From Heterohyrax brucei (taxonomy: Eukaryota; Chordata; Mammalia; Hyracoidea; Procaviidae): 64,000 nt of DNA. Both the position numbers and the translations under genes were made by a program. The stretch covers positions 64,158,351 through 64,222,350 of the forward strand of contig CM053162.1 in the NCBI GenBank assembly GCA_028571685.1, written 5' to 3'. The notes under the pieces were generated by a model. The model made no database searches and was not told where the DNA came from. It saw nothing but the letters and a program-made list of their open reading frames with translations. Below, piece by piece: positions 32,925 to 44,177 of this stretch (positions within the stretch are counted from its first letter, which is position 1; every line of letters starts with the position of its first letter).

Positions 32925-33425
32925 AAAGAGATGCTACCAAATTAATTTTTAGAAACTTAGTAGCAAAATGGGCAAAGAATGTAAATTGGTAATTTTCAAC
33001 AGAGGCAACACAAATGGCCAATAGTCATAAGAGTACATGCTCCACACTGGGGCCAGGACCCCGAACATTGACCTGGACCATACAAAACATAGAGTGATAC
33101 TGGAGGTGAACAAACCTTCAAAAATGTACAGGGGGTTGTCGGAGGGACCCTCTGCTGGAGCCCAGTTGACTGGGTGAGGAGGGCCAGACTTTTATCAAAA
33201 GGTCACTGGAAACTCTGAACAAAAGGGGAAGCCTGCCATCACCTGGGTAGGGGTATGGGGTGCAGCTAGATTAGAACTGAGGTGAAGGTTCTGGGTGTTA
33301 TATGGCAACATGATACAGACTGCAAATTGTTCTTAATTCACAATAAGAAAAAGAAAAGAATATACACTCCACCTCATTAGTGATCGGGGCTGTTTACAAA
33401 CACAACATAGAGACACCTTGTCACA
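32925..33425 (+). pseudogene. L1 ORF2 C-terminal fragment, split by a retroinsertion
   Basis: The left part (to 33045) contains 'caacacaaatggccaatag' and 'gagtacatgctccac'. The right part (33361-33425) continues with 'cacctcattagtgatcgggg' and 'gagacaccttgtcacactga'. Together they form the collinear ORF2 C-terminal coding region of an old L1, interrupted at 33046-33360. Confidence 0.75.
33046..33360 (+). mobile_element. Retroinserted 3' end with A-rich tail (L1-like), inside L1
   Basis: A 315-bp insert ends in 'cacaataagaaaaagaaaag'. It is flanked by 'tacatgctccac' (33034-33045) and 'tatacactccac' (33361-33372), which agree at 10 of 12 positions. The 'cacaataa' plus A-tail resembles the other L1 3' ends here, but the body is not clearly the same 3'UTR type. 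The family call is tentative. Confidence 0.6.
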
Positions 33426-33429
33426 CTGA

Positions 33430-33766
33430 CCTTGCTCGTCAAAATCAAAGTCAGCCAAGACCTCTTCACAATCATTCACAGCATCTTGCTTCCAAAGGTG
33501 GGCTCGGGAACGCTCTGATGATAGATGTGGCCACGTGACTTGATTTGGCCAATGACCCTGAGAAGAAGTGGTCACTGGGCAGGAATTTTAAGGCTCAGAG
33601 AGTAAGCCCGTTAGCCTTTCCTCCCTGCTTCGCAGAAGCATGTATTGGGAGGGAGCCCCGAACTTCTCAGGTCCCCAAGTGACTGTGATGGACAGAATTT
33701 ACTGCTGAGCCACCTTGGATGCGCTCGTGAACAAAAAATAAACCTTTAATTATTAAAAAAAAAAAA
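33430..33766 (+). mobile_element. LTR-derived sequence ending in a poly(A) tail
   Basis: 'gtggccacgtgacttgattt', 'ggccaatgaccctgagaag' and 'aaaaaataaacctttaatta' follow the order of an old mammalian LTR up to its poly(A) signal. A 15-base A-run then follows immediately (about 33752-33766), in place of the rest of the LTR. This is what a retrocopied LTR-terminated transcript would look like. The family name is uncertain. Confidence 0.55.
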
Positions 33767-34224
33767 AAAGTATTTTTAAAGTCTAGAAGTGAATTTAACA
33801 TGAAATGTGAGAAGTCTATAGGAAGAGATCGTTCAAATGCCCTATTATTTGAAGATTCCTTGGCTTTGGCTTTCCTCTTTTAACCAGTATTTTTCATTTG
33901 AAAATTATTTAAATTTCAGCTCAAATGGCTTTTTAGATATTATTAATAATATCTAGTTTTATTGCACTTTGATCTGAGTGATGTTTGCAATATTTTTACT
34001 TTATGGAACTTATTACTGTTTTCTTTGTGATACATTATATGACCAATTTTTGTGACTGTGTCATGTACCATTGCAAAAAATCTTGTTTTTTCTGTAATGT
34101 GTAAAATTCGGTATATAGACATAATACATAACTTATTGTGTTGTCCTTTTTTTTGACCTATTTCACCTGTGACTCTCAGTATTGGACAGCTGAAATACGT
34201 CCAAAAAAAAAAAAAAGACAATAA
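33767..34224. other. Intergenic DNA, nothing recognised
   Basis: AT-rich. No gene or repeat recognised. Confidence 0.45.
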
Positions 34225-34235
34225 TGAGAGTGAAG

Positions 34236-34407
34236 AAACCCTTACGGTGTAGTGACTAGGTGTTACACCTGCTAACCAAAAGGTTGGCAGGCGGTCCAAA
34301 CCTGCAAGGCTTTCCTTGGAAACTCTCTGGAATGATTGTACCGTATCTTACAGGGTCACTATGAGTCACAATCGACTTGACGGCAGCGGGTTTGGTTTCT
34401 GATGCAC
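34236..34407 (+). mobile_element. AfroSINE with perfect 11-bp target duplication
   Basis: Head 'cccttacggtgtagtgacta', body 'gctaaccaaaaggttggcag', tail 'gacttgacggcagcgggttt'. Flanked by 'tgagagtgaag' at 34225-34235 and 34408-34418. Confidence 0.95.
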
Positions 34408-34418
34408 TGAGAGTGAAG

Positions 34419-34907
34419 CATCAATATCTTCTCGTGTTCGTATGTTCTCCTCTAGATCTCCTTGCAGCTGTGGAAAGGTTTGCTTTGTAAAAGCAGTTGC
34501 TGTATAGTTTCTTGTGTATGTATTCAGGATCATCATTTCTTCATTCAAAACTTACTTTTTTGTAACACTTGACACCTCAGTTTTCGTTCTATGTTATTTA
34601 ATATTCCTATCCTTGATGTAAACTCTGAGCAATAGCTGAATAGGAAAAGATGCTGATGAGGTCAGCTGCTCAGCCAACCCCTCCTCCTTCTTTGTCTCTG
34701 TCTTCTGTGTTGTCCAAGTGCTGAACAACTTGCCTCATTCAGGTGATGCCTAGGAAACTTAATCCAGATAACCACATGTAGCAAGAAAATATTTTCTCCC
34801 AAATGGACATCCCTTCTTCCAGTACCTGTATGCTAATTTTACCCTCAGGTTTGTCACCTACTTATTTCTCTCACAGAAGGAGCAGTTAATGTGGTAGTTG
34901 TCAATCT
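34419..34907. other. Intergenic DNA, nothing recognised
   Basis: No gene or repeat seen. Confidence 0.45.
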
Positions 34908-34917
34908 TTCTAGCACC

Positions 34918-34959
34918 TGCCAAGCCAAGTGCCATCGAGTTGGATCCGACTCATGGCAA
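34918..34959 (-). mobile_element. 42-bp AfroSINE tip with perfect 10-bp flanking repeats
   Basis: The minus strand contains 'gagtcggatccaactcgatg' followed by 'gcacttggcttggca'. It is flanked by 'ttctagcacc' at 34908-34917 and 34960-34969. No A-tail is visible. Confidence 0.9.
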
Positions 34960-34969
34960 TTCTAGCACC

Positions 34970-36240
34970 CAGGTCAATATTAATACAGCTTTCCCCTTTC
35001 TCTCTCCTCTCTTTCTTGCTCTCTCTCATCTTCTTTCTCTGCAACATGGATCATCACAATTTCAAAATATCCCCTTTACAGCTTTCTTTCCAGGTGGTAA
35101 ACATATCTCCTGGAGGCAAGTCCAGAAGTCTGTGACTCATCTTCCTTGCTTCAGGGGCTCTGGAATCTCCCAGTGCTTCAGAAGGGGAATTCAGTTATAG
35201 TCCTTATGTTTTGTAAGTGTTATACAGAACTAGTTCTCTCCAGGAAGGATACCATGATGTAGATTTGAAAGGTAGTCTTTGGAAAATACAAGGTGGTTCC
35301 ATTATAGCCTCACCACCAAGTCATATTGTCACATGTTATCTACCTGTATACCTATCACCTGTCTATCTATCTCTCATCTAGCTATCATCTCTTATCTGCC
35401 ATCTAATCATCTATGATATATGTACTTTTAATTTCCTCAAATGATCCCTTGTCTCAATTTATTAAAATGGTAAGTAGAATTCAGATGACAAATTACATCC
35501 TTGACTATCTGCACAACCAAAACAAAAAACCCTGTAATTGTAGCATCAGTAAACTTGGAATTTGTTACATATAAACAGAGTTAATGTAATAAAAGTCTTT
35601 CTTTTTCCCGTAGATAAACAGAAACGATTATTTAAATTGTTGAGAAACTGCCTCTGAGACACTGCTTTGTCACCACGCGTCCCAGCTCTCCTCTTAGCTC
35701 CGGGACGGAGACTGTAAAACACCGACCTCTGGACTCAGTTCCAATCTAGGGAATAACATCTATGTACAGCCAAGGGAAATAAAGAGTTATTTTCACTTTT
35801 AAAGCAAAAGTATATCTGACTATATACACCAATGCTAGAACCTGTATCTCTCTACAGTTTTTACATTTTTTAATTCCTACTCTGTATTAAACACTGTGTT
35901 ATCTCATTGAAGTGATTAAATATGTAAATCATTTCAAAATAAAAAGAGAGACACTTATGATTAATCTTTTTTCTGATAAATTAGTGTAATACAATAATCA
36001 CTGTCTTCTAATATAACATCTGCTTTCAGAAATCATAAAACTGAATGGCATTTCAGTGGAGAAAGGTTAAGACAATGTAAACAAAGCCAATTTAACTGAT
36101 GCATGAAATTTTTAGTATTACTTTGACAACCCAGATCTTATAGGCTGACTGCAGTTCTACGCATTGATAACAACCCATGGTCAAATAATCATTCAGAACT
36201 CCTACCTGGGCTTGTGATTGAAAACTATAAATTTGAGAAA
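34970..36240. other. Intergenic DNA with a degenerate (TATC)n run
   Basis: A (TATC)n-like tract lies at about 35335-35420. The rest shows no gene or element. Confidence 0.5.
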
Positions 36241-36362
36241 CAAAGAGAAGGAAAGAGGAGTGGTAAGGAGATGAGAGAAAGGACAGGAAGGGAGAAGAAT
36301 ACAAGAGACAGGAAGAGAAAGGAAGGGCAAGAAAAGGGAGACAGGCAGAGGAGGGAGAGGGT
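36241..36362. repeat. Purine-rich (GA/GGA) tract
   Basis: About 120 bp of almost pure A and G on the plus strand with irregular 'ggaaag' and 'ggagag' units. Minus-strand frames across it are composition artefacts. Confidence 0.9.
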
Positions 36363-37388
36363 TTGGCCAAAGTGTCTGTGATAAAATGTTATAATATACA
36401 TTGAATCTTCGATTGTTGTGTCCAGACTGCAGAATGTCTCAGCTATTACCATCTCCCTAGAGTAAACTTGAAGATGTGCTTTCCTCTTAATAAAGCTTAT
36501 TGCTTCTGGATGAAAAAAAATCCTGGAAAAACAGAACCTGTGATCTTTTCTGCCTGTCCTGCAAAATTTTCTATTTTCCTCCTTTGAATTCTAAATATAT
36601 ATATGTTGAATTATATACACATATATGTATATAGTTACGCATACACACTTGTATGTGTATATATGCGTCTCTCTCTCTCTGCCTGGTACCTTATGCCTGT
36701 CAGGTAGGAATAAGCAGGAGGTTGGTCAAGGTGTCGTTTGTTTAGATCATCTTTGTAGCTACTAAATGGACCAGTCTTCAAAAACAAGGAAAGGCTTATT
36801 TTGTTAATTCCTATTACCTTCCTGACATAATGATCTTCCTAGAATGTATACACCAGATGGGAGGTAAATTATTCATTTATGTAATTGTTCATTTATTAAT
36901 TATTGTACTCACCAGAATTGGTTTACACTCTAGAGAAATGATAGGGGCCTTTATATGTTGATGGCTAATGTATGACCCTAGTTTTGAAAAAGTTACTGCT
37001 ATTATTAAATTTCAAGATAAAAATTGGCCTCATAAACCATTTTTCCATTATATCTGATGCTGTGCCCATGGCTAGGACATGACTCTTTGAGTGACTTTCA
37101 TAATTATGATTCTGTTTTGTGGAAGCAAAAGATAACTATTTGCATGGATTCTATTAATTATTATAGAAACCAGTCTAGATTTAAAAAACGCTGTTTTAGT
37201 CTGCCAGAAGTTTATGAGGTTGCTTCTACCAGTGAGTTTCAGAAGGGAGAGTAACTAACCAACTAACGAGTAGTTGTCTCTTGAGGAATCTGATGAAGAA
37301 CAGAGGGTACACACAGAGCCTGGACTTCAGCGATGTCAAGCGAAGCAGAGGCTGACATCACCCGGACACGCTGCAGTAAAGGAAATGG
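36363..37388. other. Intergenic DNA with AT/GT microsatellites
   Basis: An (AT)/(GT)-rich patch lies at 36592-36682, ending in (CT)n. No gene is recognised. Confidence 0.5.
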
Positions 37389-37574
37389 GAGCACCAAATC
37401 CTAGGCGCTGTAAGGATGCTGAGGTCACTGGATCCACTGCCCTATACCTCATCCTGAATCACACAGCATACAGTTGACAGCTTGTAGCACAGAACATAAG
37501 AGCAAGAAATCCTAAGTGCTGTAAGGATACTGAGGTCAGTAATTCTGCTGTCCTATATAGTATCCTAAATCATA
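37389..37574. repeat. Imperfect tandem duplication, period about 111 bp
   Basis: 37389-37462 and 37500-37574 share the order 'aaatccta', 'gctgtaaggat', 'ctgaggtca', 'ctgtcctata/ctgccctata', 'atcct.aatca'. The two copies are about 80% alike. The sequence is not one of the common families in this window. Confidence 0.75.
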
Positions 37575-37706
37575 GTCTGTGTCTCTAGAATTTGTGAAGC
37601 TAAGAAAGCTTTTGAGTAACAAAATAAATTCTAATAAACGGTGATGAACTAGCCCCAATAAAATTCTTATCCCAAAGTTGTTATTTAATCATTATTGGTG
37701 TACTCA

Positions 37707-37866
37707 AAACCAAACCGACTGCTGTGGAGTTGGGTCTGACTCATAGCAACCCTGGAGGTCATAGCTGAGCTACCCCATAGAGTTTCCAGGGAGCGCCTGG
37801 CGAATTTGAAGTGCAGACATTTTGGTTAGCAGATGTGGCACTTAATCCACTGCACCACCAGGGCTG
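37707..37866 (-). mobile_element. AfroSINE, antisense
   Basis: On the minus strand: head 'agccctggtggtgcagtgg', body 'ctgctaaccaaaatgtctgc', tail 'gtcagacccaactccacagc'. Confidence 0.92.
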
Positions 37867-37892
37867 ATGTAGGGTTTCTTACAAAAAAAAAA

Positions 37893-38046
37893 AAGAAAGA
37901 AAAAATGCTGTCGAGTAGACTCTGACTCACAGTGACCCGACAGGGCAGAGTAGAACTTCTTCATAAAGTTTCTAAGGAGGGTCTGCAACATTCAAACTGC
38001 CAACTTTTCGGTTAGCACGCATCACTTAACCACTATGCCACCTGCC
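37893..38046 (-). mobile_element. AfroSINE, antisense
   Basis: Minus-strand body 'gctaaccgaaaagttggcag', tail 'gagtcagagtctactcgac'. It abuts an A-rich run and lies 27 bp from the previous antisense SINE. Confidence 0.9.
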
Positions 38047-38469
38047 ATAAAATTCAAGCAATTATTTCCGATAAGTGCCTTCAACAAATATTAAAATAAT
38101 AAAAAAGACTTGTTAGATACCTGAAATAAAATACTATATTTCAATAAAACACATTCACTCAAGAGAGAACTTCAAAAAACTATTTTTCCTTTTATTGTGC
38201 TTTTCTCTGTAATCCTACGTATTTTCATCTCTACCTCAGTGTCATGCACAAACCTGAAGTATGTGGTTTTCATTTTCTTCTTTTGGTAGTATAAACACCT
38301 ATAATGGTATTCCCAAGCCATATGCCACATTTTTTATGATTTTCTTAACTTGTATAAATGGAGTCACATTCTATTTTTTTAAGGTAAAAAAAATGTTTAT
38401 TAAATATTATATAACTCAGAGTAATGTCACATGCACCTTATTTTAATAGATTTTCATTGCTGTATAACC
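38047..38469. other. Intergenic DNA, nothing recognised
   Basis: AT-rich. No gene or repeat recognised. Confidence 0.45.
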
Positions 38470-38650
38470 ACACCATTGAGTAAGATTCAGACTTATGGTG
38501 ACCCCATTTGTCATAGTGCAGAACTGCTCCAGACGATTGACTTGGCTTTAGTTTTGCAGAGGAGATAGCTACGTTTTCTTCCACAATGCCATTGAGTGAC
38601 TGCAAACCACCAACCTTTCAGATTAGCATTCAAATGCAAATCATTTTATA
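38470..38650 (-). mobile_element. AfroSINE, long form, antisense, diverged
   Basis: The minus strand carries the tail complement of 'cttatggtgacccc', the linker complement of 'gacttggctttagttttgca' and the B-box region 'ccaacctttcagattagc'. Confidence 0.65.
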
Positions 38651-39635
38651 CATTTCTTTTATCCATTATTTACTCATATCATTCCATTTGTCCATCTCTT
38701 CACTGTTAATAATTGCCCCAAATTTGAAATGACCATCATGGTTTGGGATGACCACATCACAGTCTGATTGACTGAGTTGACTGTCCCAAAAATTCTGCAT
38801 GAGATTTATTTGTGCTTAACTTTTCTGTTTTTGTTCCACTTTTCATAGTAATTGGCTTCAACAGATCAAATGAATCATACTACAATTTTGTTGTTGTTGC
38901 TGTTCAATTATATATTAATGGAATTAACTCTTAGGCCAGCCCATCAGAGAATGTGGGATCCTTTTCTGTCGTCAGTGAATTTGCTTGTATTTTTGACTGC
39001 TACAATTTACGTGTCGTCATCTAAATCACTGAGTAGACAGGACAGGGTAGAGGTCACTGCACTGAGGCAAATGTTCAGAATTATCACTCAGAAGGGCAGC
39101 ACTCTGTTAACCAGTATCATCCGAGGGGACCAGATTACTGGGCCAGCTTCTGTTCTGTAGAAATGCCTTTCTATTCAGTTCCTGTCATAGACTTGAATAT
39201 CACAAGGTACAATGACAATTGCCCCAGTGGAATTCAACTCAGCCTACTGACTCCTCTTGTAAGTCAGTCTGCTACATCTGGCGGGGAAGAAATTGAGATC
39301 AGCTCAAATCATTATTCTGTGTGAGTTCTGTTGAGTTTCACGTCAGTTGTGCCATTTCTACTCTGTAAAATTCACCATTTAAAGATGTCATGTGGCATAT
39401 TAAAAAAAAAAACAAAACTGAGGACTTACAAGTCTTGGATTTCTGCATCTTTAAAGCATATTAGGCAGACTTCTAGCTGTTCTGCCCAGTTGTAGGACTG
39501 CACCCGAATCCACATTCCCCTGTGCATTAGTAATTACTGTTAGCAGCAACTGAATTTTAGAGTAGGATAGAATTTTATAAATTATGCAGTTGAGTGGTTT
39601 TCAAGTTGTTTTCCTCAGAAATCAATGAGGCTTCA
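38651..39635. other. Intergenic DNA with a 102-codon frame
   Basis: The frame at 38855-39160 (+) begins with a leucine-rich hydrophobic stretch but has no domain and no conserved context. It is likely fortuitous. A (GTT)n run lies at 38889-38902. Confidence 0.45.
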
Positions 39636-39735
39636 GGGCCAGGCACTGCTTGTAAACTCTATGGGGCACTTCTACTCTGACCTCTAGGGTTGCTATGAGT
39701 TGGACCTGACTTGACGGCAGTGAGTTTAGTTTGAG
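39636..39735 (+). mobile_element. AfroSINE 3' half
   Basis: 'gcttgtaaactctatggggc', 'ctctagggttgctatgagtt', tail 'ttgacggcagtgagtttagt'. Confidence 0.88.
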
Positions 39736-40449
39736 TTTGTACGGGGCCAGGATATAACTGGAGAAGCTGAGCTACAGAATTTCAAACACGCCTATCTACA
39801 CTTAGATCAAGACATTTCAAATTTTATGTTTTGTATCCTAGATGTCTATTGAGATTTCTTTTTTTAAAAGACTTCTGCTTCAAAAATATTTCTAAAGTCC
39901 ACTAGTCTGGTCCCTCAATTTTATTTTTCTTTCCATCTCATTTCTAATATGAAGTTACACCCCCATTCACATTGTTATTATACTTGGTTCTAAACAGGAT
40001 TGTAGCAGATGGGGAAATGTGCAATACCACTTAAAATTCTTCTCTCATCTTTGAATTTTTTGAGTAATACATAGTGTCTGTAGTAGAGATGATTGCAATA
40101 ATGACCCAAAATTGAAGAGAATGTGCTTTTACATGTATATGTAAAATGGAAAGGTTCAGCTAGACAGAAATTATATCATGACATAGACAGGTGAAATTTA
40201 ATAATAATATATTGTATTAATAGCCCTCAAATGAAACACTGAAAAGTTCCCATTGTTTCACAAATTGTTGAAGAATCTATAATTCCCTAAAATATAAACT
40301 CTAACATTCTGTATTCTCAACTGTTTTCTTATTACCCTGCCTTTGTTCTCTTTTTTTCCTTATAGTCTTCTCTCCCAGTCTTTTTACGTTATGGCCATTG
40401 ACCTTCCCTCTTAAGGCGCTAGCTGTGAGAGAGTTGTCTATTCTTCAAA
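39736..40449. other. Intergenic DNA, nothing recognised
   Basis: AT-rich. No gene or element recognised. Confidence 0.45.
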
Positions 40450-40815
40450 GCAATTTTGGAACTCTTTCTGGAACGGCCAGTGCACATGGTCGCATGGTGG
40501 CAAGTTCGCAAATTTAATGGCACAGTTTGTCTGTGAGGAAATTTTTAGCCAGCAAGCAAATTACTACATTGCAACACCCTCCCTACTCACCTGATCTGGC
40601 CTCCAATGACTTTTTTGTTACCTGAAGATACCGTAAATGTTGAAAGGAAGACATTCTGATGACATTAAGGACATCAAGGGTAATATGACAACAGCTCTGA
40701 TGTCCATTCCAGAAAGAGCTTCTGAATTGCTTTGAAAGGTAAACTAGGCCCTGGTACGCACAGTTTCCCAAGGGAAGTACTTCGAAGGTGACCATAGTGA
40801 CACTCAGCAATGAGG
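40450..40815 (+). mobile_element. Mariner DNA transposon remnant, left arm truncated
   Basis: Homologous to 56366-56740. It encodes the region of a mariner transposase around HPPYSPDLASNDFF (near 40575-40617), containing the third catalytic aspartate of the DD34D triad. Stops interrupt it. The right end keeps the arm 'gtttcccaagggaagtactt' to 'cagcaatgaggt'. The left arm is cut at about 40450. It would have moved by cut-and-paste into TA sites. Confidence 0.82.
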
Positions 40816-41954
40816 TGTAGACTAACTCTTTGTCTAGGGTTAGATCACCAGTTGGCAGTCCTCTACAGCATCATTTATACTCTACAAAAATATATCAGAT
40901 CAATGAAACTAACACTCACCAGAGTATGGAATAAGCATATGAATAAGAGTATGAATAAGCATAGGCATAGATTTACTTAGGTATTTAAGATTTTTTAGCT
41001 GCAAATGTATTGAAAGAAAAATAAAGACAAGAAAACACATAGAAATGAAGCAAATAAAAAAAATTCACCTTACTTTATGGTAGCTACTTAATCTCCACAA
41101 AATGTACAGCTATTACCTCTGTGATGATTTGCTTTGGCTTTTAAAACTGATTATGTTTCACACATCAGCTTTAATAAACCATGGTATCGTGTTATGTAAA
41201 CACGCTGTGTTCAACAGAATTTGGGGGTGGCTCAAAAACCTGAAGCTTCAGGCAGAAGAACTGTAGTTCATCTGTGCACTGGTACACCTTTAAGGCTTTG
41301 AGTTGGTGTGTGCCTCTAGTAGGAGCAGACTTTTAGCTAAAGGATAGATTGAGACTTTCAAGCTTTTACTCCTAAGGTTCAATCTTATTAATATGCTTAA
41401 AAGAGTAAAGTCTTTCTGACAGAGGGTGCTGGGCAGAAAGAGCACTAGGGCATTTTCCATGAGAAAGCACTTAAATTTGAATTGCTGACCCAAGCACTTC
41501 GGGTAAAACTTTCCAAGCGCGAAAATGAGAGAACTACTAACATCTATAACAATTTGGGCTCAGGGTATTTTCTTGAAGGATGTTCAAAACTGAAGGTGAC
41601 GTTAAATGAAGCAAAACTTTCTGATACCTCAAAGGAGACTGGGGTCTAGGTGAAGCTGCAGAGAACTAGAAAGAGGGGCATGGAGGTTGTGGGTAGAGAA
41701 TTAGAAACAGTGACAGGAGTAGTGTGATTAGGCCATCAGCCATTCTGAACAACACAGTCCAGCAGTGGTCTCCGAGACAGTCCGCCGAGGGCAGCGCTAA
41801 ACCTTGTTACACTGGGGTCATTAACAAAAGTGAAAGTACAGAATGCCAACCGTATTCCTCTCCAAAAGAGAAGTTACAAAAATGTCAAAGAATGTCCCAA
41901 TCAACTTTTACAAAAGTTGGAGATTAAAAAAAAAAAAAAAAACCTATAGCAATC
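40816..41954. other. Intergenic DNA, nothing recognised
   Basis: No gene recognised. A poly(A) run lies at 41925-41943. Confidence 0.45.
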
Positions 41955-41982
41955 TACCTAACTCGACGGCACTCGGCTTAGC
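41955..41982 (+). mobile_element. 28-bp AfroSINE tip with perfect 9-bp flanking repeats
   Basis: Contains 'actcgacggcactcggctta' and ends 'gc', preceded by a few bases of unclear origin. Flanked by 'atagcaatc' at 41946-41954 and 41983-41991. Confidence 0.82.
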
Positions 41983-41991
41983 ATAGCAATC

Positions 41992-42879
41992 CATAAAAAA
42001 ATAAACAAACAGCAGAATTTCAGAGAGAACATCATGCTTTGTGGACTGTTTCCTTGTCATAATCTCACCCCACATTCTTTGGCTTTGTGGTATCATTGAG
42101 AAAAAAAGTCCATATTGCAGCAAAAATAAGTAGCCTTGGATTCACTCTGGAATAGGCAGAACAAAAGTCTTAAAACAGGAGGGCAGACTTTTCAAAGTTT
42201 CGTTCCCAGAGAACATTTACTATTTGACCCAGATAACAATATTTTCAAATTGTCCTGTATTTGACTTGTGTTCAAGTTACTTAAGTAAGAAATGTTTTTC
42301 CTACCAATTAGTGGATAAAATTAAAGTTAAGTAATTAACTTAGTGGATGCCTGAGATGTTGGATAACATTTGTAGTGGCAGGAAAATAGACTAACTAAAA
42401 CTTAAAGCATACGGCTAGGTAATGAGATCTCCGTAGAGTTTTTGAGAAATTGTATAACTCAAAGAATTAAAAAAATAAAATAAAATAAACACACAGATTA
42501 TGCTCAGGGTCTAGACAGATACCCAGCTCTACATGTATACTCAGGAAAGGACCAAGAAGGTCATAAGCTTTTTTTGTCTGACTTTGAGGTTATGGTCAAC
42601 TAGAATGTGAAAATTAAGGCAGAGCTTGTAATTGCCTGGCTGGGTCTTTGATGTGTACCATGAACTGTACATGCAGCTATTTGACAAAGATTAAGAGAAT
42701 TGCTTGGTCCAGGCATTTAAGGACACCTCAGACCTAACCTTAAATGTTTGCTAAACTCATAGGTCAGAGACTTTGCTTGCAACACATTACAAAGAATACA
42801 AACCTTACAGAATGAGTTCCTAAAAGTTACTAAAAAAAAAAAAAAAAAAAAAAAAGAGAGAGAGAGAGAGAGAGAAATG
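41992..42879. other. Intergenic DNA with poly(A)-(GA)n
   Basis: A23-(GA)n tract at 42832-42877. No gene seen. Confidence 0.5.
42832..42877. repeat. poly(A) followed by (GA)n
   Basis: About 23 A then about ten GA units. Confidence 0.97.
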
Positions 42880-43766
42880 GCAATTAACAATAACAATAAA
42901 AGAAAAACTGACAAGGAGTGGTAACCTGAATCCCAGAATTGCCATGTTATTTTAAGAGTCAAGTTTTCAACAAAATTAGATAAGATGTGCCAATGTGCCA
43001 AAATATGGCCAATAGAAGGAAAAAGCAACCAGTAGCAACTGTCCCTTAGGAAGCCCAGATCTTGAACTTACTAAACAAAGCTATTCAATAGCAATTTTAA
43101 CTATAAGGACTAATAATAAGAATTACATTTCATAAAGCATAGAATTATAAATTGGAGAGAAATTAATATTTGAAAAAAGTAATTCTGTACTTGCAAATTT
43201 CATAACCGGAATGAAAAATTTACAGGAGGGCTCGACAGCACATTAAGTTGACAAAAGAATCAGTGAAATTGATGACAAGTCGGTTCATATTATGCATTCA
43301 GAAGGAAAAAAAGAAACAGTGAACAACCTCAAAAATCTGTAACAAATCATCAAGCATACCAAAAAGCATACCTCTGGAAGGAGAGAGGAAAAACTAAGAG
43401 TCAGAAAGACAATTTGAAGAAATAATGGCTAAAAATCTCCCGAATTTGATGCAAAACATTAATTTAAACACCCCAGCTCAGCAAACTACAAGTTATATCA
43501 ATTCAAAATTCCACACTTCAACATTATAGTCATACTGCTGAAATATAAAGAAAAACAATTGAAAGCAGTAAAAGAATAACATTTCCAGCTATACGAAAAA
43601 TGAATTTGTCACATAAGGCATGAAACACAAGAATCACTGAAGTGCATCCTTTAGACTTAAAGAGTAGGAGACAGTAACTCCTATATGCATACACATAAAT
43701 AAACAAAAATCACCTGTAGAGTTAACTATGTAGGAGAGTATAACCAAAAAAAGAAAAAGCAAAATG

Positions 43767-43917
43767 AACTACCATCAAGTCGATTCTAACTCATAGTGAT
43801 CCTACAGGATAGAGTAAAACTGCTCCACAGAATTTCTAAGCAGCACCTGGTGGATCTGAACTGCTAATCTTTTGATTAGCAGACATAGCACTTAACCACT
43901 GGACTCCAGGGTTTCCA
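43767..43917 (-). mobile_element. AfroSINE, antisense
   Basis: Minus strand: 'ggaaaccctggagtccagtg' head, 'ctgctaatcaaaagattagc' body, tail complement of 'catcaagtcgattctaactc'. Confidence 0.92.
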
Positions 43918-44177
43918 CATAGGTAATTATAAGACTGTATAAACAAACAACAATGTATAAATTTATGTTTACTGGTGATTCCCGTATAATTTAAAACATG
44001 TCTACATAATGCAATAAGTGTAACCTAAACTGATGGTTACATAATGTGTAAACATGTAAGTTATTTGCCAATATGACAACAAAGGATGGAAAAAGGAAAG
44101 AAGCTACATACTATTAGAGATTTGTACGATTTTGCAACTACATTGTGATTAATTTGAACTGCACTGTTATAGGACAC

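Noticed and set aside
38855-39160. 102-codon frame with a hydrophobic leucine-rich start
   Set aside because: The leucine stretch comes from a (GTT)n run; nothing else supports a membrane protein gene.
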